Positions 55,084 through 62,555 of a DNA stretch of 64,000 nt are shown here, piece by piece. A program made the position numbers and the translations under genes. This stretch comes from Halorussus marinus (GTDB taxonomy: Archaea > Halobacteriota > Halobacteria > Halobacteriales > Haladaptataceae): the NCBI RefSeq assembly GCF_004765795.1, contig NZ_SBIV01000004.1, positions 301,639-365,638 on the forward strand, in the 5' to 3' direction. Each line of letters opens with the position of its first letter. Positions within the stretch are counted from its first letter, which is position 1. The notes beneath the pieces are model-generated. The model was not told the DNA's origin. It saw nothing but the letters and a program-made list of their open reading frames with translations, and ran no database searches.

Positions 55084-55953
55084 ATGCTCCGCGGACCCCC
55101 GAACGAACGGACGCCGGCCGAACTGCTCGACTTCGGAGTCGTGAACCTCGACAAGCCGCCGGGACCCTCCGCCCATCAGGTCGCGGGGTGGATCCGGGAC
55201 GCCGCGGACGTCGAGCAGGCCGCCCACGCCGGGACGCTCGACCCGAAGGTGACGGGATGTCTCCCGACGCTGACGGGGGCCGCGACCCGCCTCTCGCAGG
55301 TGTTTCTGGAGGGCCAAAAGGAGTACGTCGCGGTGCTGGAACTCCACGACGATCCGCCCGCGGACCTCGAGGCGATCGTCGCGGAGTTCGAGAGCCCCCT
55401 CTACCAGAAGCCGCCCCGAAAGAGCGCGGTCGTCCGGAAGCTACGGGTCCGGGAGGTGTCGGCACTCGACGTGCTGGAGGTCCGCGACCGGCAGGCCCTG
55501 CTCCGAATCCGATGTGAGAGCGGCACTTACATCCGGAAGCTGTGTCACGATATCGGGCTCGCACTCGGGACCGGGGCCCACATGGGCGACCTCCGCCGGA
55601 CCGCGACCGACCCGTTCGACGACCGGACGCTCGCGACGATGGAGGCGTTCGTCGACGCGCTCGCGCGGTGGCGCGAGGAAGGCGAGGACGACTGGCTCCG
55701 GGAGGTCGTCCGACCGGCCGAGCGCGCGCTCGAACACCTCCCGGCGGTGACCGTCGCGCCGAGCGCGGCCGCGGAGATCGCCCACGGCGCGCAGGTGTAC
55801 GCCCCGGGCGTGATCGACAGCGACGACGCCGACGAGGGGGAGTTGGTCGCCTGTTACACGCCCGACGGCGCCGCGGTATGTCTCGGGACGATGGCCGGCG
55901 ACCCGGACGCCGACGCGGGCGTCGCCGTGACGTTAGAGCGCGTGTTGGTGTAG
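55084..55953 (+). CDS. cbf5: RNA-guided pseudouridine synthase subunit Cbf5 (TruB family)
   Basis: A 289-residue Cbf5. The catalytic Asp53 is in HAGTLDPKVTGCLP. The TruB-type GVVNLDKPPGPSAHQVA opening, QKEYVAVLELH and GTYIRKLCHDIG follow. A C-terminal PUA domain is seen in LPAVTVAPSAAAEIAHGAQVYAPGV. It isomerises uridine in rRNA within H/ACA RNPs and can modify tRNA. Some 4 bases after cmk, in the core block. Confidence 0.94.
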   Translation: MLRGPPNERTPAELLDFGVVNLDKPPGPSAHQVAGWIRDAADVEQAAHAGTLDPKVTGCLPTLTGAATRLSQVFLEGQKEYVAVLELHDDPPADLEAIVAEFESPLYQKPPRKSAVVRKLRVREVSALDVLEVRDRQALLRIRCESGTYIRKLCHDIGLALGTGAHMGDLRRTATDPFDDRTLATMEAFVDALARWREEGEDDWLREVVRPAERALEHLPAVTVAPSAAAEIAHGAQVYAPGVIDSDDADEGELVACYTPDGAAVCLGTMAGDPDADAGVAVTLERVLV

Positions 55954-56003
55954 GGGATCGCCGCCACACCCACCTTTTTGTCGCCGCCGGGACTCTCGCC
56001 GGT

Positions 56004-57104
56004 ATGCAACTCGGCACCGCCGTGGCCGCGCCCGGCGAACTCGCGACCGGCTGGCTCGACGTCACCGACCTCCCGACCGGCACGCCCGAACGCCTCCCCG
56101 TTCTCGTCGCCGAGGGCGAGCCCGACGGCCCCGAACTCTGGGTGACGGCCGCGATCCACGGCAACGAGGTCACCGGGCTCGCGGTCGCACAGGACCTGTT
56201 GACCGACGACCTCCCCGGCGAGATCCGGGGGACGGTGGTCTGTCTGCCGACCCTCAACCCCGCGGGCCTGCGCCGCACCACACGGACGTCGTACTACGAC
56301 GACGAGGACCCGAACCGCTACTTCCCGGACCCCGACGCCGAGCGGTCCCGGCCGCCGAGCGTCCAGCAACTCATCGACGAGCGCGTCTACGAGGCGTTCG
56401 CCGACTCGGCGGACGCGCTCGTCGACCTCCACACCGCCCACGTCGGATCGATGCCGTTCCTGATCCGGGACCGGGTACTCTACGGCGAGAGCGAGGCGCG
56501 ATCCGACTCGGACCGGTCGCGGGACTACCGGACCGAAGCCGAGGCCCGCGAGCTCGCGGGCGAGCTCGAATCGCTGATCGAGGCGTTCGGTATGCCGATC
56601 GTGAACGAGTACGCCGCCGAGGAGTACACCGAGCAGAGCCTCCAGCGCTCGACCGCGGGCGCGGCGCTCAACAACGCCGGCATCCCGGCGTTCACCGCGG
56701 AGCTCGGCGGCCACGAGGTCGTCGACGAGTCGGTCCGCGAGGCCGCGGTCACGGGCGTCCGAAACGTGATGTGCGAACTCGGCGTGCTCCCCGGCGACCC
56801 CGACCCCGACGCCGTGGGCCCGGACGCGCCGGTCGAGTACCCGGTCAAGCGGGCGGTCCATCCCCACACCGACACGCCGGGCATCGCGCGCCACCGGGCG
56901 ACCGCCGGCGACGCGGTCGAGGCCGGCGACGTGATCGCCGAGATTCTCACGCCCCACGGCGAGCACAAGGCGACGGTCGAGACCGACCACGACGGCTACG
57001 TGCTCGGGCGGATGCACGGGGTCGCGGCCTACGAGAACGACGCGCTGGCGAGCATGGCGGTCCGGGACGACGGCGATCTGGTGGTCCCACGATCCGAGGA
57101 GTGA
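56004..57104 (+). CDS. Succinylglutamate desuccinylase/aspartoacylase family protein
   Basis: A 366-residue Zn amidohydrolase of the AstE/ASPA fold. Zn ligands are His52 and Glu55 (AIHGNEVTG) and His143 (VDLHTAHVG). The catalytic Glu is in FTAELGGHEVVDE near 232. A C-terminal beta domain (HTDTPGIARHRATAGDAVEAGDVIAEI) is biotinyl-lipoyl-like, as in DUF2817/AstE-like enzymes. It deacylates an N-acyl amino acid or a related compound. Start ATG 56004; TATA-like ACCTTTTTGTC about 27 bp upstream. Confidence 0.88.
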   Translation: MQLGTAVAAPGELATGWLDVTDLPTGTPERLPVLVAEGEPDGPELWVTAAIHGNEVTGLAVAQDLLTDDLPGEIRGTVVCLPTLNPAGLRRTTRTSYYDDEDPNRYFPDPDAERSRPPSVQQLIDERVYEAFADSADALVDLHTAHVGSMPFLIRDRVLYGESEARSDSDRSRDYRTEAEARELAGELESLIEAFGMPIVNEYAAEEYTEQSLQRSTAGAALNNAGIPAFTAELGGHEVVDESVREAAVTGVRNVMCELGVLPGDPDPDAVGPDAPVEYPVKRAVHPHTDTPGIARHRATAGDAVEAGDVIAEILTPHGEHKATVETDHDGYVLGRMHGVAAYENDALASMAVRDDGDLVVPRSEE

Positions 57105-57149
57105 AACGAAGCGCTTAACTCGGGGACGGCCCTTGGATGGAATGCAGGC

Positions 57150-57220
57150 GGGACCGTAGGGTAGTGGTATCCTCTGCGCATGGGGTGCGTTGGACCTGAG
57201 TTCGAATCTCAGCGGTCCCA
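57150..57220 (+). tRNA. tRNA-Pro (anticodon GGG)
   Basis: A cloverleaf can be drawn by hand. Acceptor GGGACCG pairs with CGGTCCC (57213-57219), with discriminator A57220 and no encoded CCA. The D arm has A14, G18G19 and A21. The anticodon loop is ATGGGGT, with GGG at 57182-57184, U33 and G37 (G37 is usual for tRNA-Pro). The variable loop is GGAC, and the T arm is CTGAG-TTCGAAT-CTCAG. Two weak pairs (13:22 and 27:43, both U-U) are odd. A TATA-like CTTAACTC lies about 30 bp upstream. An apparent mobile element starts right after it, so it is the likely attachment site. Confidence 0.93.
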
Positions 57221-57332
57221 CTAAAACTTATCCAAGCCGTTCATATTCTAAAGGTAGAAGCCCCAGCTATCCATCGTTCGATTGGGAAATCGTTGGCTTA
57301 ACTTTCATCTCCCTGAAACGGAGGGTCGCCTG

Positions 57333-57641
57333 ATGGCGGTCCTCCACAACCCCGAGGCCATTCAGTCCGACGATCAGGAGGCCGCCTCGGGTGAACTCGC
57401 CGACGGGTCCGCGTCTGACCCCGATCTCGACCAGTGTCAGTTCTGCGCAGCGAGCGTCACCGAACGGTTCCGCAAAGTCTACGGTGACAATCAGGACATC
57501 GCCCACCGCTGTCTCCAGTGCGACACGAGTACGCGCCTCCAGAAAGGAAGCGCCGCGGGTCACGACGTCGACCACGTCGACCCGCAGGACGAGCCCTGGC
57601 GCATCCGCAACGGCCACGCGAACCGCGGAGGTGCGTTTTAG
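57333..57641 (+). CDS. Small zinc-finger protein of element
   Basis: A 102-residue protein. A central Cys-x2-Cys (DQCQFCAASV) and a second Cys-x2-Cys (HRCLQCDTST), 25 residues later, form a treble-clef or ribbon-like zinc site. The C-terminus is HVDPQDEPWRIRNGHANRGG. ATG 57333 is chosen because GGAGG lies 9 bases upstream and the longer frame begins too near the tRNA. First gene of the coupled element cassette. Similar small zinc proteins are frequent in haloarchaeal viruses and plasmids. Role unknown, perhaps regulatory. Confidence 0.75.
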   Translation: MAVLHNPEAIQSDDQEAASGELADGSASDPDLDQCQFCAASVTERFRKVYGDNQDIAHRCLQCDTSTRLQKGSAAGHDVDHVDPQDEPWRIRNGHANRGGAF

Positions 57642-57767
57642 ATGGCGACCGCCGACGATCTGGCGGTCCGGTTCGTGACCGGCCGCGAACTCGCCTCGGT
57701 TGAAGCCGACGCCGTCCTCGATCCTGCCGACCTCTGGCGTACGGGGGGTGAGCGCCATGTCGAGTGA
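57642..57767 (+). CDS. 41-residue hypothetical protein of element
   Basis: Begins MATADDLAVRFVTGRELASV and continues EADAVLDPADLWRTGGERHVE. ATG 57642 directly follows the stop of the zinc-finger gene, preceded by GGAGGTG 8 bases upstream. It overlaps the next gene by 11 bases. The tight coupling and Shine-Dalgarno make it a plausible real small gene. No family recognised. Confidence 0.55.
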   Translation: MATADDLAVRFVTGRELASVEADAVLDPADLWRTGGERHVE

Positions 57768-58233
57768 TATCACGGCTAGTGTTTCGAGCAAGCACGCCGG
57801 AGAGCGCGCGGCTGCGGAAGCGCTCGAAGAAGTCCCCGGACTCGGCCACGCCCCAGACACGGTCTCTCCGCACTACGACGCAGTCGCGACCGTCACACTG
57901 AGACCGGACTTCGATCTCCGTGATCTCGACGCTGTCCCGCAGGGTACCCGTGTCGAGATCAAGAGCGCGATGGTCGTGTACGCGAGCGGTGAGCGCGGCC
58001 GGTTCTACTTCCGGCCCTCACAGCACGATGCACTCCTCAACGTCAACGGCGTCTACCTGTTCGTCGTCTGCGAGCCCACGCCCGACCGCGACATCCTCGC
58101 GATGACGATCGTGTCGGCCGTCCGCGTTGACGACCAGCTCCCCGAGTGGTTCAACGGTGGCGACGGTCGCTCGGACTACGCCCAACTCGCGTGGAGCAAC
58201 TTCGTCGCGCCCGCGGAGGTGAGCCAACGGTGA
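57757..58233 (+). CDS. Putative PD-(D/E)XK-fold protein of element
   Basis: A 158-residue protein. HYDAVATVTL (Asp41), then GTRVEIKSAMVVY (Glu67-x-Lys69) and a strand-rich rest with RFYFRPSQHDALLNVNGVYLFVV, resemble the D...ExK core of Hjc-like or restriction-endonuclease-like folds. Start ATG 57757 with a GGGGGTGA Shine-Dalgarno. The next gene overlaps by GTGA. A nuclease role in replication or recombination of the element is an inference from this weak motif. Confidence 0.6.
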   Translation: MSSDITASVSSKHAGERAAAEALEEVPGLGHAPDTVSPHYDAVATVTLRPDFDLRDLDAVPQGTRVEIKSAMVVYASGERGRFYFRPSQHDALLNVNGVYLFVVCEPTPDRDILAMTIVSAVRVDDQLPEWFNGGDGRSDYAQLAWSNFVAPAEVSQR

Positions 58234-58745
58234 CGCTCCACACAACTTACTTCAGCGGCGTCAACACCCACTACGAACCCGCCGACACCGACCTGGTTCT
58301 CGGCGTCGTCAGGTATCCGAAGGACTTCGTCGACCGCGTCACCGATCGAAACATCCCCGCGGTTGCACCACCCGACGACCTCCTCGACGCCTTCAAGACC
58401 GTCGAAGAGGCCGCCGACCGCGACGGCGTCGAGAACCCCAGTGCCGTCGCATGGCAGGGCGTCGACTTCGAAGAGCGATACCGAGATCATCTCGGTCAAG
58501 CGGGCCAACAACAGGTGCTCGACGAGCTGCGAGCGCGTATCCAGCAGCGCGACGTGTGGCTCGTCTGTTGGGAGAAAGACCCGCGATACTGTCATCGCCG
58601 CCTGCTGGCTGACGTTCTGCTCGAAGATATCGATACCGAGGCGGTTCATCATCCGGACCCGACAGAGATCGAGGAGCGCGACGATGAACAGGACACGTCG
58701 ACGCTCGCCAGTCTGACGGAGTTCTCGGGAGGTGAGACAGCATGA
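58230..58745 (+). CDS. DUF488-like protein of element
   Basis: A 171-residue protein. The hallmark is VWLVCWEKDPRYCHRRLLADVL near 110-131, resembling the C-terminal CHR motif of DUF488 proteins. GVVRYPKDFVDRVTDRNIP lies in the N-terminal half. An acidic tail follows. Start GTG 58230 with GGAGGTGA upstream, overlapping the previous stop (GTGA); the next ATG overlaps its own stop. DUF488 proteins are of unknown or nucleotide-related function, often in mobile or defence contexts. Confidence 0.7.
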   Translation: MTLHTTYFSGVNTHYEPADTDLVLGVVRYPKDFVDRVTDRNIPAVAPPDDLLDAFKTVEEAADRDGVENPSAVAWQGVDFEERYRDHLGQAGQQQVLDELRARIQQRDVWLVCWEKDPRYCHRRLLADVLLEDIDTEAVHHPDPTEIEERDDEQDTSTLASLTEFSGGETA

Positions 58746-59092
58746 CGGTGCGCGAGTCGGCCAGCGACCTCGTTGAACCACGCACCATCGTCCTCATCGC
58801 CGACTACGATGAACATCTCGACGCCGCATTCTGTCCGCTTTGCGGTACCGACGTGACCAGCACGATCGGGACGCCGACCGTGCCGGCTGGGCTCCTGGAG
58901 GCGCACGTCGACGACGATCTCCCGGTTTACGGCTGGCGCTGTGAGTGTCGTCGGGTCGAGGTTGTGCTTCCGGCACCCGTCGAAGTCGCACCGGACCACT
59001 TCGCGAGCGTCGATGCCCAGAGTAACGGCGAGACAGTCTCGATCACTACCCCAGAGCCAGCGCTCAACGCTGCGCTCGCGGAGGTCGCATGA
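58742..59092 (+). CDS. Hypothetical Cys-containing protein of element
   Basis: A 116-residue protein. AFCPLCGTDV near 30-39 gives one Cys-x2-Cys pair, and YGWRCECRRVEV near 63-74 a second Cys-x-Cys, a possible incomplete zinc site. The rest is beta-like (VVLPAPVEVAPDHF). Coupled by ATGA to the gene before and the gene after. No family recognised. Confidence 0.65.
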   Translation: MTVRESASDLVEPRTIVLIADYDEHLDAAFCPLCGTDVTSTIGTPTVPAGLLEAHVDDDLPVYGWRCECRRVEVVLPAPVEVAPDHFASVDAQSNGETVSITTPEPALNAALAEVA

Positions 59093-59322
59093 CACAGAAC
59101 TACGTCGACGAGGTGAGTCTGCGACTTGCCGTTTCACCTGAACAGCACTCGACCGACGACGCTACTCTGTACGTCTCAGACAATCCCGGAGCACGCGGCA
59201 TCCGTCTGTCAGCTCGTGGCGGTAGCCCGGGAACCCTCGGAGAGCTCCACTTGACCCGCCAACAGGCCGAGTCGCTACGCGACCACCTCAATCATCGTCT
59301 CTCTCGGGGTGACGAGTCGTGA
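59089..59322 (+). CDS. Hypothetical protein of element
   Basis: A 77-residue protein. A beta-rich N-terminus (VSLRLAVSPEQHS, DATLYVSDN, RGIRLSARGG) is followed by one helix (LTRQQAESLRDHLNHRLS). ATG 59089 overlaps the previous stop, and its own stop overlaps the GTG of the next gene. No family recognised. The pattern of a short sheet plus one basic helix suggests a small nucleic-acid-associated or adaptor protein, but this is only a guess. Confidence 0.65.
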   Translation: MTQNYVDEVSLRLAVSPEQHSTDDATLYVSDNPGARGIRLSARGGSPGTLGELHLTRQQAESLRDHLNHRLSRGDES

Positions 59323-61160
59323 GCGCTGACACCCCCATACAGACGGCGACTGTCTCGCTCGACGACCAGGATCCCCAGCAGACGGCCAGGGCGCATGATT
59401 ATGCCTCGACTGGTCGCCTCGCGCCCGTTCCCAACGAAGATGGCGACCATGAGGTACTGCTCTGCGAGTACGACGAACTCGACTACCCCGACCCAATCGA
59501 GCACGGCCACGGCATCGAGGCCGTTCTCACGGACCTCGCCGACGAGGACCACGGCAGCGAGAGCTTCTACTCCCGACTGTGGAGCGGCTGGCAGAACCTC
59601 GACATCGAGCCTGAGGACGAGCCGGTTGTCCTCGCGGAAGACGTCCACCAGCGATTCGACTGGCTTCACGACGACTTCCCGGCCCACCTCGTCATCTCCA
59701 GTAAGGGCTGGAAAGTCGGTCGCGACGTCGACGACGAGCTCGCCGGCCCGAACGCTGGCGCCGAAGCACTCGTTTCTCAGTATTACGAATACAACCTCTC
59801 AGTCATGCGGTATGACGAGGATTCGGGCGAGCTCGCGGCCGACCTCGACAGTAACCTCCGTGCCCCAGTCTCGTACCAGTGCTGGGTTCAGCCACAGGAT
59901 GAGAGCCTACTGCAACCATCCGGTGACCCGATGATCGCCCAGCACGGCGAAGGGACGAAGTTCCGAACCCAGACGACCTACGCCGGCTCGAAGGAATCGC
60001 TCGTCCGGACCGTCCAGATCGCGAACCTCGCCGCAACTGCGCTCACCGTCGAGCGTCCGGACTGGTCGACGCTCAACCGCGACTCCTGGAAGGTCTGGAA
60101 GGGCGAGGTCCACCATCGCTTCGACAGTAAGATGATGGATGCGGTCGTCCAGCGCCTCCGCGAAGCGAAGTCGATGCTGGAGTACGGCGGCTCGGGCGAT
60201 GTCGACGGCGCCGGCACGATGCGTGAAGGCCAGTTCGTCAAAGAAATGGTCCGCTCGGACCGCTGGGACGTTCTCGGGTTCAATGCGTTCGCGCATCGCG
60301 ATGGGATCGAACTCGGCGCGAAAGTCTACCGCATCAACGGCTCGCCGAAGGACGAGCGGCTCGCAGAGCCGAAACTTGAGGCGTTCTTCGCCGGCACCGA
60401 CCATGACACCGAACTCCCTCACGCCGACGAGTGGGCCGCGCTCCGTGCGACGCTCCGACAGCTCGCCTCGACGATCGCCGTCCGTGCGGGACTGAACCTC
60501 GGGTTGCTCCGCGAGGACGACTACTACAAGCCACGAGATCGCGAGCGCATCGACACGCTTGTTCCGACCGGCTGGCGGGCCGCCGTCCAGGAGGCGAACG
60601 AGACGCGACTCCGCCGCATCCTCAACACGGTCTACGGTCAGTCCGGTACACAGAGCAAGTGGGACCTCCTGTACGCCATTGCGACGATGAACGGCGCGTC
60701 CTACGAGGAACTCGCCGAGATCACCGGATTCACCGAGGATTACGTCCAGGAGATGGTCGCCGACTTCGTCGAGGACGACGTGCTGCTCCGGATCAGCATG
60801 CCACGACTCATCGTGTTCAACAACGAGGAGCTGCGGCTGAACGCGCTCGACGAGCTCGAAGCCATCCACCCCGAAGAGGATCTCAAGGACATCCGCGAGC
60901 GCGCCGAGCAGCGCCGCGAGGACCGCCAGCAGAACCGAGAGGAGCGCGAGGCCGACCCCGAGGACGATGGTGGTTCCGAGGATGATAGCAGCGACGAGGG
61001 CGATAGCGACGATCACGACGGGTCAGCGAACTGGGAGACATTCGACGACATCCATCTGACTGGCGAGCAGCTTGGCGCTGCGCTCGATCGCGCGCACATC
61101 GACGGCGAGCACGTCGAGATCCGAACCGATCCGTACCCGGCGCTGTTTGCGAGAGGATAG
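59319..61160 (+). CDS. Large wHTH-containing element protein
   Basis: A 613-residue protein, the biggest gene of the cassette. The N-terminal part holds LLCEYDELDYPDPIEHGHGI. The middle contains HHRFDSKMMDAVVQRLREAK and MVRSDRWDVLGFNAFAHRDGIELGAKVYRING. A winged-helix segment at about 447-520 (WDLLYAIATMNGASYEELAEITGFTEDYVQEMV) is followed by an Arg/Glu-rich helix and an acidic Asp/Ser tail near 525-580. I do not recognise a named enzyme. By size, position and DNA-binding domain it could be the initiator or partition protein of the element. Start GTG 59319, coupled. Confidence 0.7.
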   Translation: MSADTPIQTATVSLDDQDPQQTARAHDYASTGRLAPVPNEDGDHEVLLCEYDELDYPDPIEHGHGIEAVLTDLADEDHGSESFYSRLWSGWQNLDIEPEDEPVVLAEDVHQRFDWLHDDFPAHLVISSKGWKVGRDVDDELAGPNAGAEALVSQYYEYNLSVMRYDEDSGELAADLDSNLRAPVSYQCWVQPQDESLLQPSGDPMIAQHGEGTKFRTQTTYAGSKESLVRTVQIANLAATALTVERPDWSTLNRDSWKVWKGEVHHRFDSKMMDAVVQRLREAKSMLEYGGSGDVDGAGTMREGQFVKEMVRSDRWDVLGFNAFAHRDGIELGAKVYRINGSPKDERLAEPKLEAFFAGTDHDTELPHADEWAALRATLRQLASTIAVRAGLNLGLLREDDYYKPRDRERIDTLVPTGWRAAVQEANETRLRRILNTVYGQSGTQSKWDLLYAIATMNGASYEELAEITGFTEDYVQEMVADFVEDDVLLRISMPRLIVFNNEELRLNALDELEAIHPEEDLKDIRERAEQRREDRQQNREEREADPEDDGGSEDDSSDEGDSDDHDGSANWETFDDIHLTGEQLGAALDRAHIDGEHVEIRTDPYPALFARG

Positions 61161-61658
61161 CGGTCTCTCGCTCCGGGTTCGCATCGGCATTCAGTGGCGA
61201 CACTTACCTTCCCGACTTAATTTCATCTACTATTAGTCCAATTCCGTCTGCACTGCTCTAACCTCCTATTTTTCATAAGAATTTGGTTAGATTTCATCAG
61301 CGCCTCGACGGGGCGGTCGCCAGTTCGGCCAGTTTCCGACCTCAGCGTTTCCGCTTATTCTCCATTAAATCGGTATTTCAGGGCTTCTATCCTTCTTGAA
61401 GGGTTTCGGTCTGGGGTGCCGGGGTCCCCTAACACCCCTACGGTAGTTGCCCCTAAGGGGCAAGAACAATGCGGGCCGGGCCAGAACGGCCCGGCCCTCA
61501 CCGCATATGTCCAATCGGCCGATACCACACGGTAGGACAAGTGAAACGGCGGTGTCCACGGTTAGGGTGCCTCGGAAAGAACCACCCCTATCTCCTCTAC
61601 GGTAGTGCGCGCCTATACCAGGTTGCTTTCCTGTCTGGGTTCAGTCTATGGTAGGTCG
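61161..61658. other. Hairpin- and repeat-rich non-coding block of element
   Basis: 498 bases without a credible gene. Its right half has two strong hairpins: TTGCCCC-TAA-GGGGCAA at 61447-61463 and GGGCCGGGCC-N5-GGCCCGGCCC at 61473-61497, both perfect. ACGGTAG occurs three times (61440, 61529 and 61599). The left half is AT-richer, with TTAATTTCATCTACTATTAG near 61217. Structured, repeat-bearing non-coding DNA in an element that carries an MCM suggests a replication origin or a structured RNA. Confidence 0.55.
61447..61497. repeat. Tandem perfect hairpins
   Basis: TTGCCCC-TAA-GGGGCAA (61447-61463, 7-bp arms) and GGGCCGGGCC-AGAAC-GGCCCGGCCC (61473-61497, 10-bp all-GC arms) lie 9 bases apart. 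Neither is followed by a T-tract, which argues against a simple terminator. Confidence 0.7.
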
Positions 61659-61919
61659 CTATTCGACACTCGAGACAACTTCGATGGTAATTTGTCCATC
61701 ATTTGACTTCTTGAGAATCACCTGAACATCTTCTAACTTAATCTTGGTAGTTAGGGGTCCAGCTGTGTTTTCATAGAGGAGCTCAAGAGCCTCGGGATCC
61801 GTCTCGTCATAGAGACAGAAGTCAGGAGAGCTTGGGTCTTGGCCGTCATGTTCACTGATTCGTTCAACAAGAGCAGCAATGAGATCCTGATTTGGGTCTG
61901 TTTGACTGATCGCGCTCAT
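61659..61919 (-). CDS. HalOD1 output domain protein
   Basis: An 86-residue protein made of a single HalOD1-type domain. It has LIAALVERISEHDGQDP, then FCLYDETDPEALELLY, and a C-terminal strand region VQVILKKSNDGQITIEVV. These small proteins occur widely in haloarchaea, often near signalling genes, and their function is unknown. Start ATG 61919; GTG 61925, two codons earlier, is also possible. A TATA-like TTATTATAC lies about 35-40 bp upstream. More AT-rich than its neighbours, hinting at a different origin. Confidence 0.75.
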   Translation of the reverse strand: MSAISQTDPNQDLIAALVERISEHDGQDPSSPDFCLYDETDPEALELLYENTAGPLTTKIKLEDVQVILKKSNDGQITIEVVSSVE

Positions 61920-62126
61920 GCTCACTGATCTGTTGAGGCCTACACAGAGTGGTGTATAATAAATGACGGCGAATATAGTCTAAATAGCATATAAATGAAG
62001 ATTTCTATTTTTCTGTATCTATTCTCACACTCATTTAATATACATGAATGATCCTGCATTTTACCGTCGGTTTTAGGTCGCGAGGATTGTTATCTATTGT
62101 CAATACTCCTAGTGGTGGATTCAAAA

Positions 62127-62486
62127 ATGAGTGAGAACAATAAGATATCGGACGAAAATAGGCTTTCGCAGCTAGACCGCTATCTTCGCGCCCTCTCCGA
62201 TCCGGAACGGCGCCAAGCACTCTACTATCTGGATAAAAAAGAAACTGCAAGCTCCGAGGAACTCGCACGACAGATAGCGGCACAGGATTCGGAAGATCCG
62301 TCATCACCAACTCCCGAAGACGAATGGAAATCGATACAGAGGAAACTTCATCACCAGCACCTTCCCCAATTGCGGGACTATGCTATAGTCGATTTTGATG
62401 AACGAAACAAGGATATCTGTCTTTCCGATTTACCCCCACTGTTTACAATACTGCTTCAATTCTGTCGACTGGTAGAGAGTGAGTAA
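62127..62486 (+). CDS. DUF7344-like winged-helix protein
   Basis: A 119-residue protein. LDRYLRALSDPERRQALYYLDKKETASSEELARQIAA is the typical haloarchaeal ArsR-like wHTH seen in DUF7344 proteins, with a second half KLHHQHLPQLRDYAIVDFDERNKDI forming the wing. Start ATG 62127; a TTG 10 codons earlier is unlikely. AT-rich and poor in the usual GC third positions, so probably acquired with the element. A regulator of element genes is the likely role. Confidence 0.75.
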   Translation: MSENNKISDENRLSQLDRYLRALSDPERRQALYYLDKKETASSEELARQIAAQDSEDPSSPTPEDEWKSIQRKLHHQHLPQLRDYAIVDFDERNKDICLSDLPPLFTILLQFCRLVESE

Positions 62487-62555
62487 CCGGAGGCGGGAAC
62501 GTTGAGGAAGACCACCCTATCTTATTTCCATCGTCTAAGGATGTAACAGAGTCAC

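Noticed and set aside
57267..57860. 197-codon reverse-strand frame across the start of the element
   Set aside because: It lacks a TATA or Shine-Dalgarno. The + strand genes there have Shine-Dalgarno sites and coupled stops, so this is a shadow.
61355..61559. Reverse-strand frames of about 60 codons within the non-coding block
   Set aside because: They overlap the perfect hairpins, have no start signal, and their residues show no protein-like pattern.
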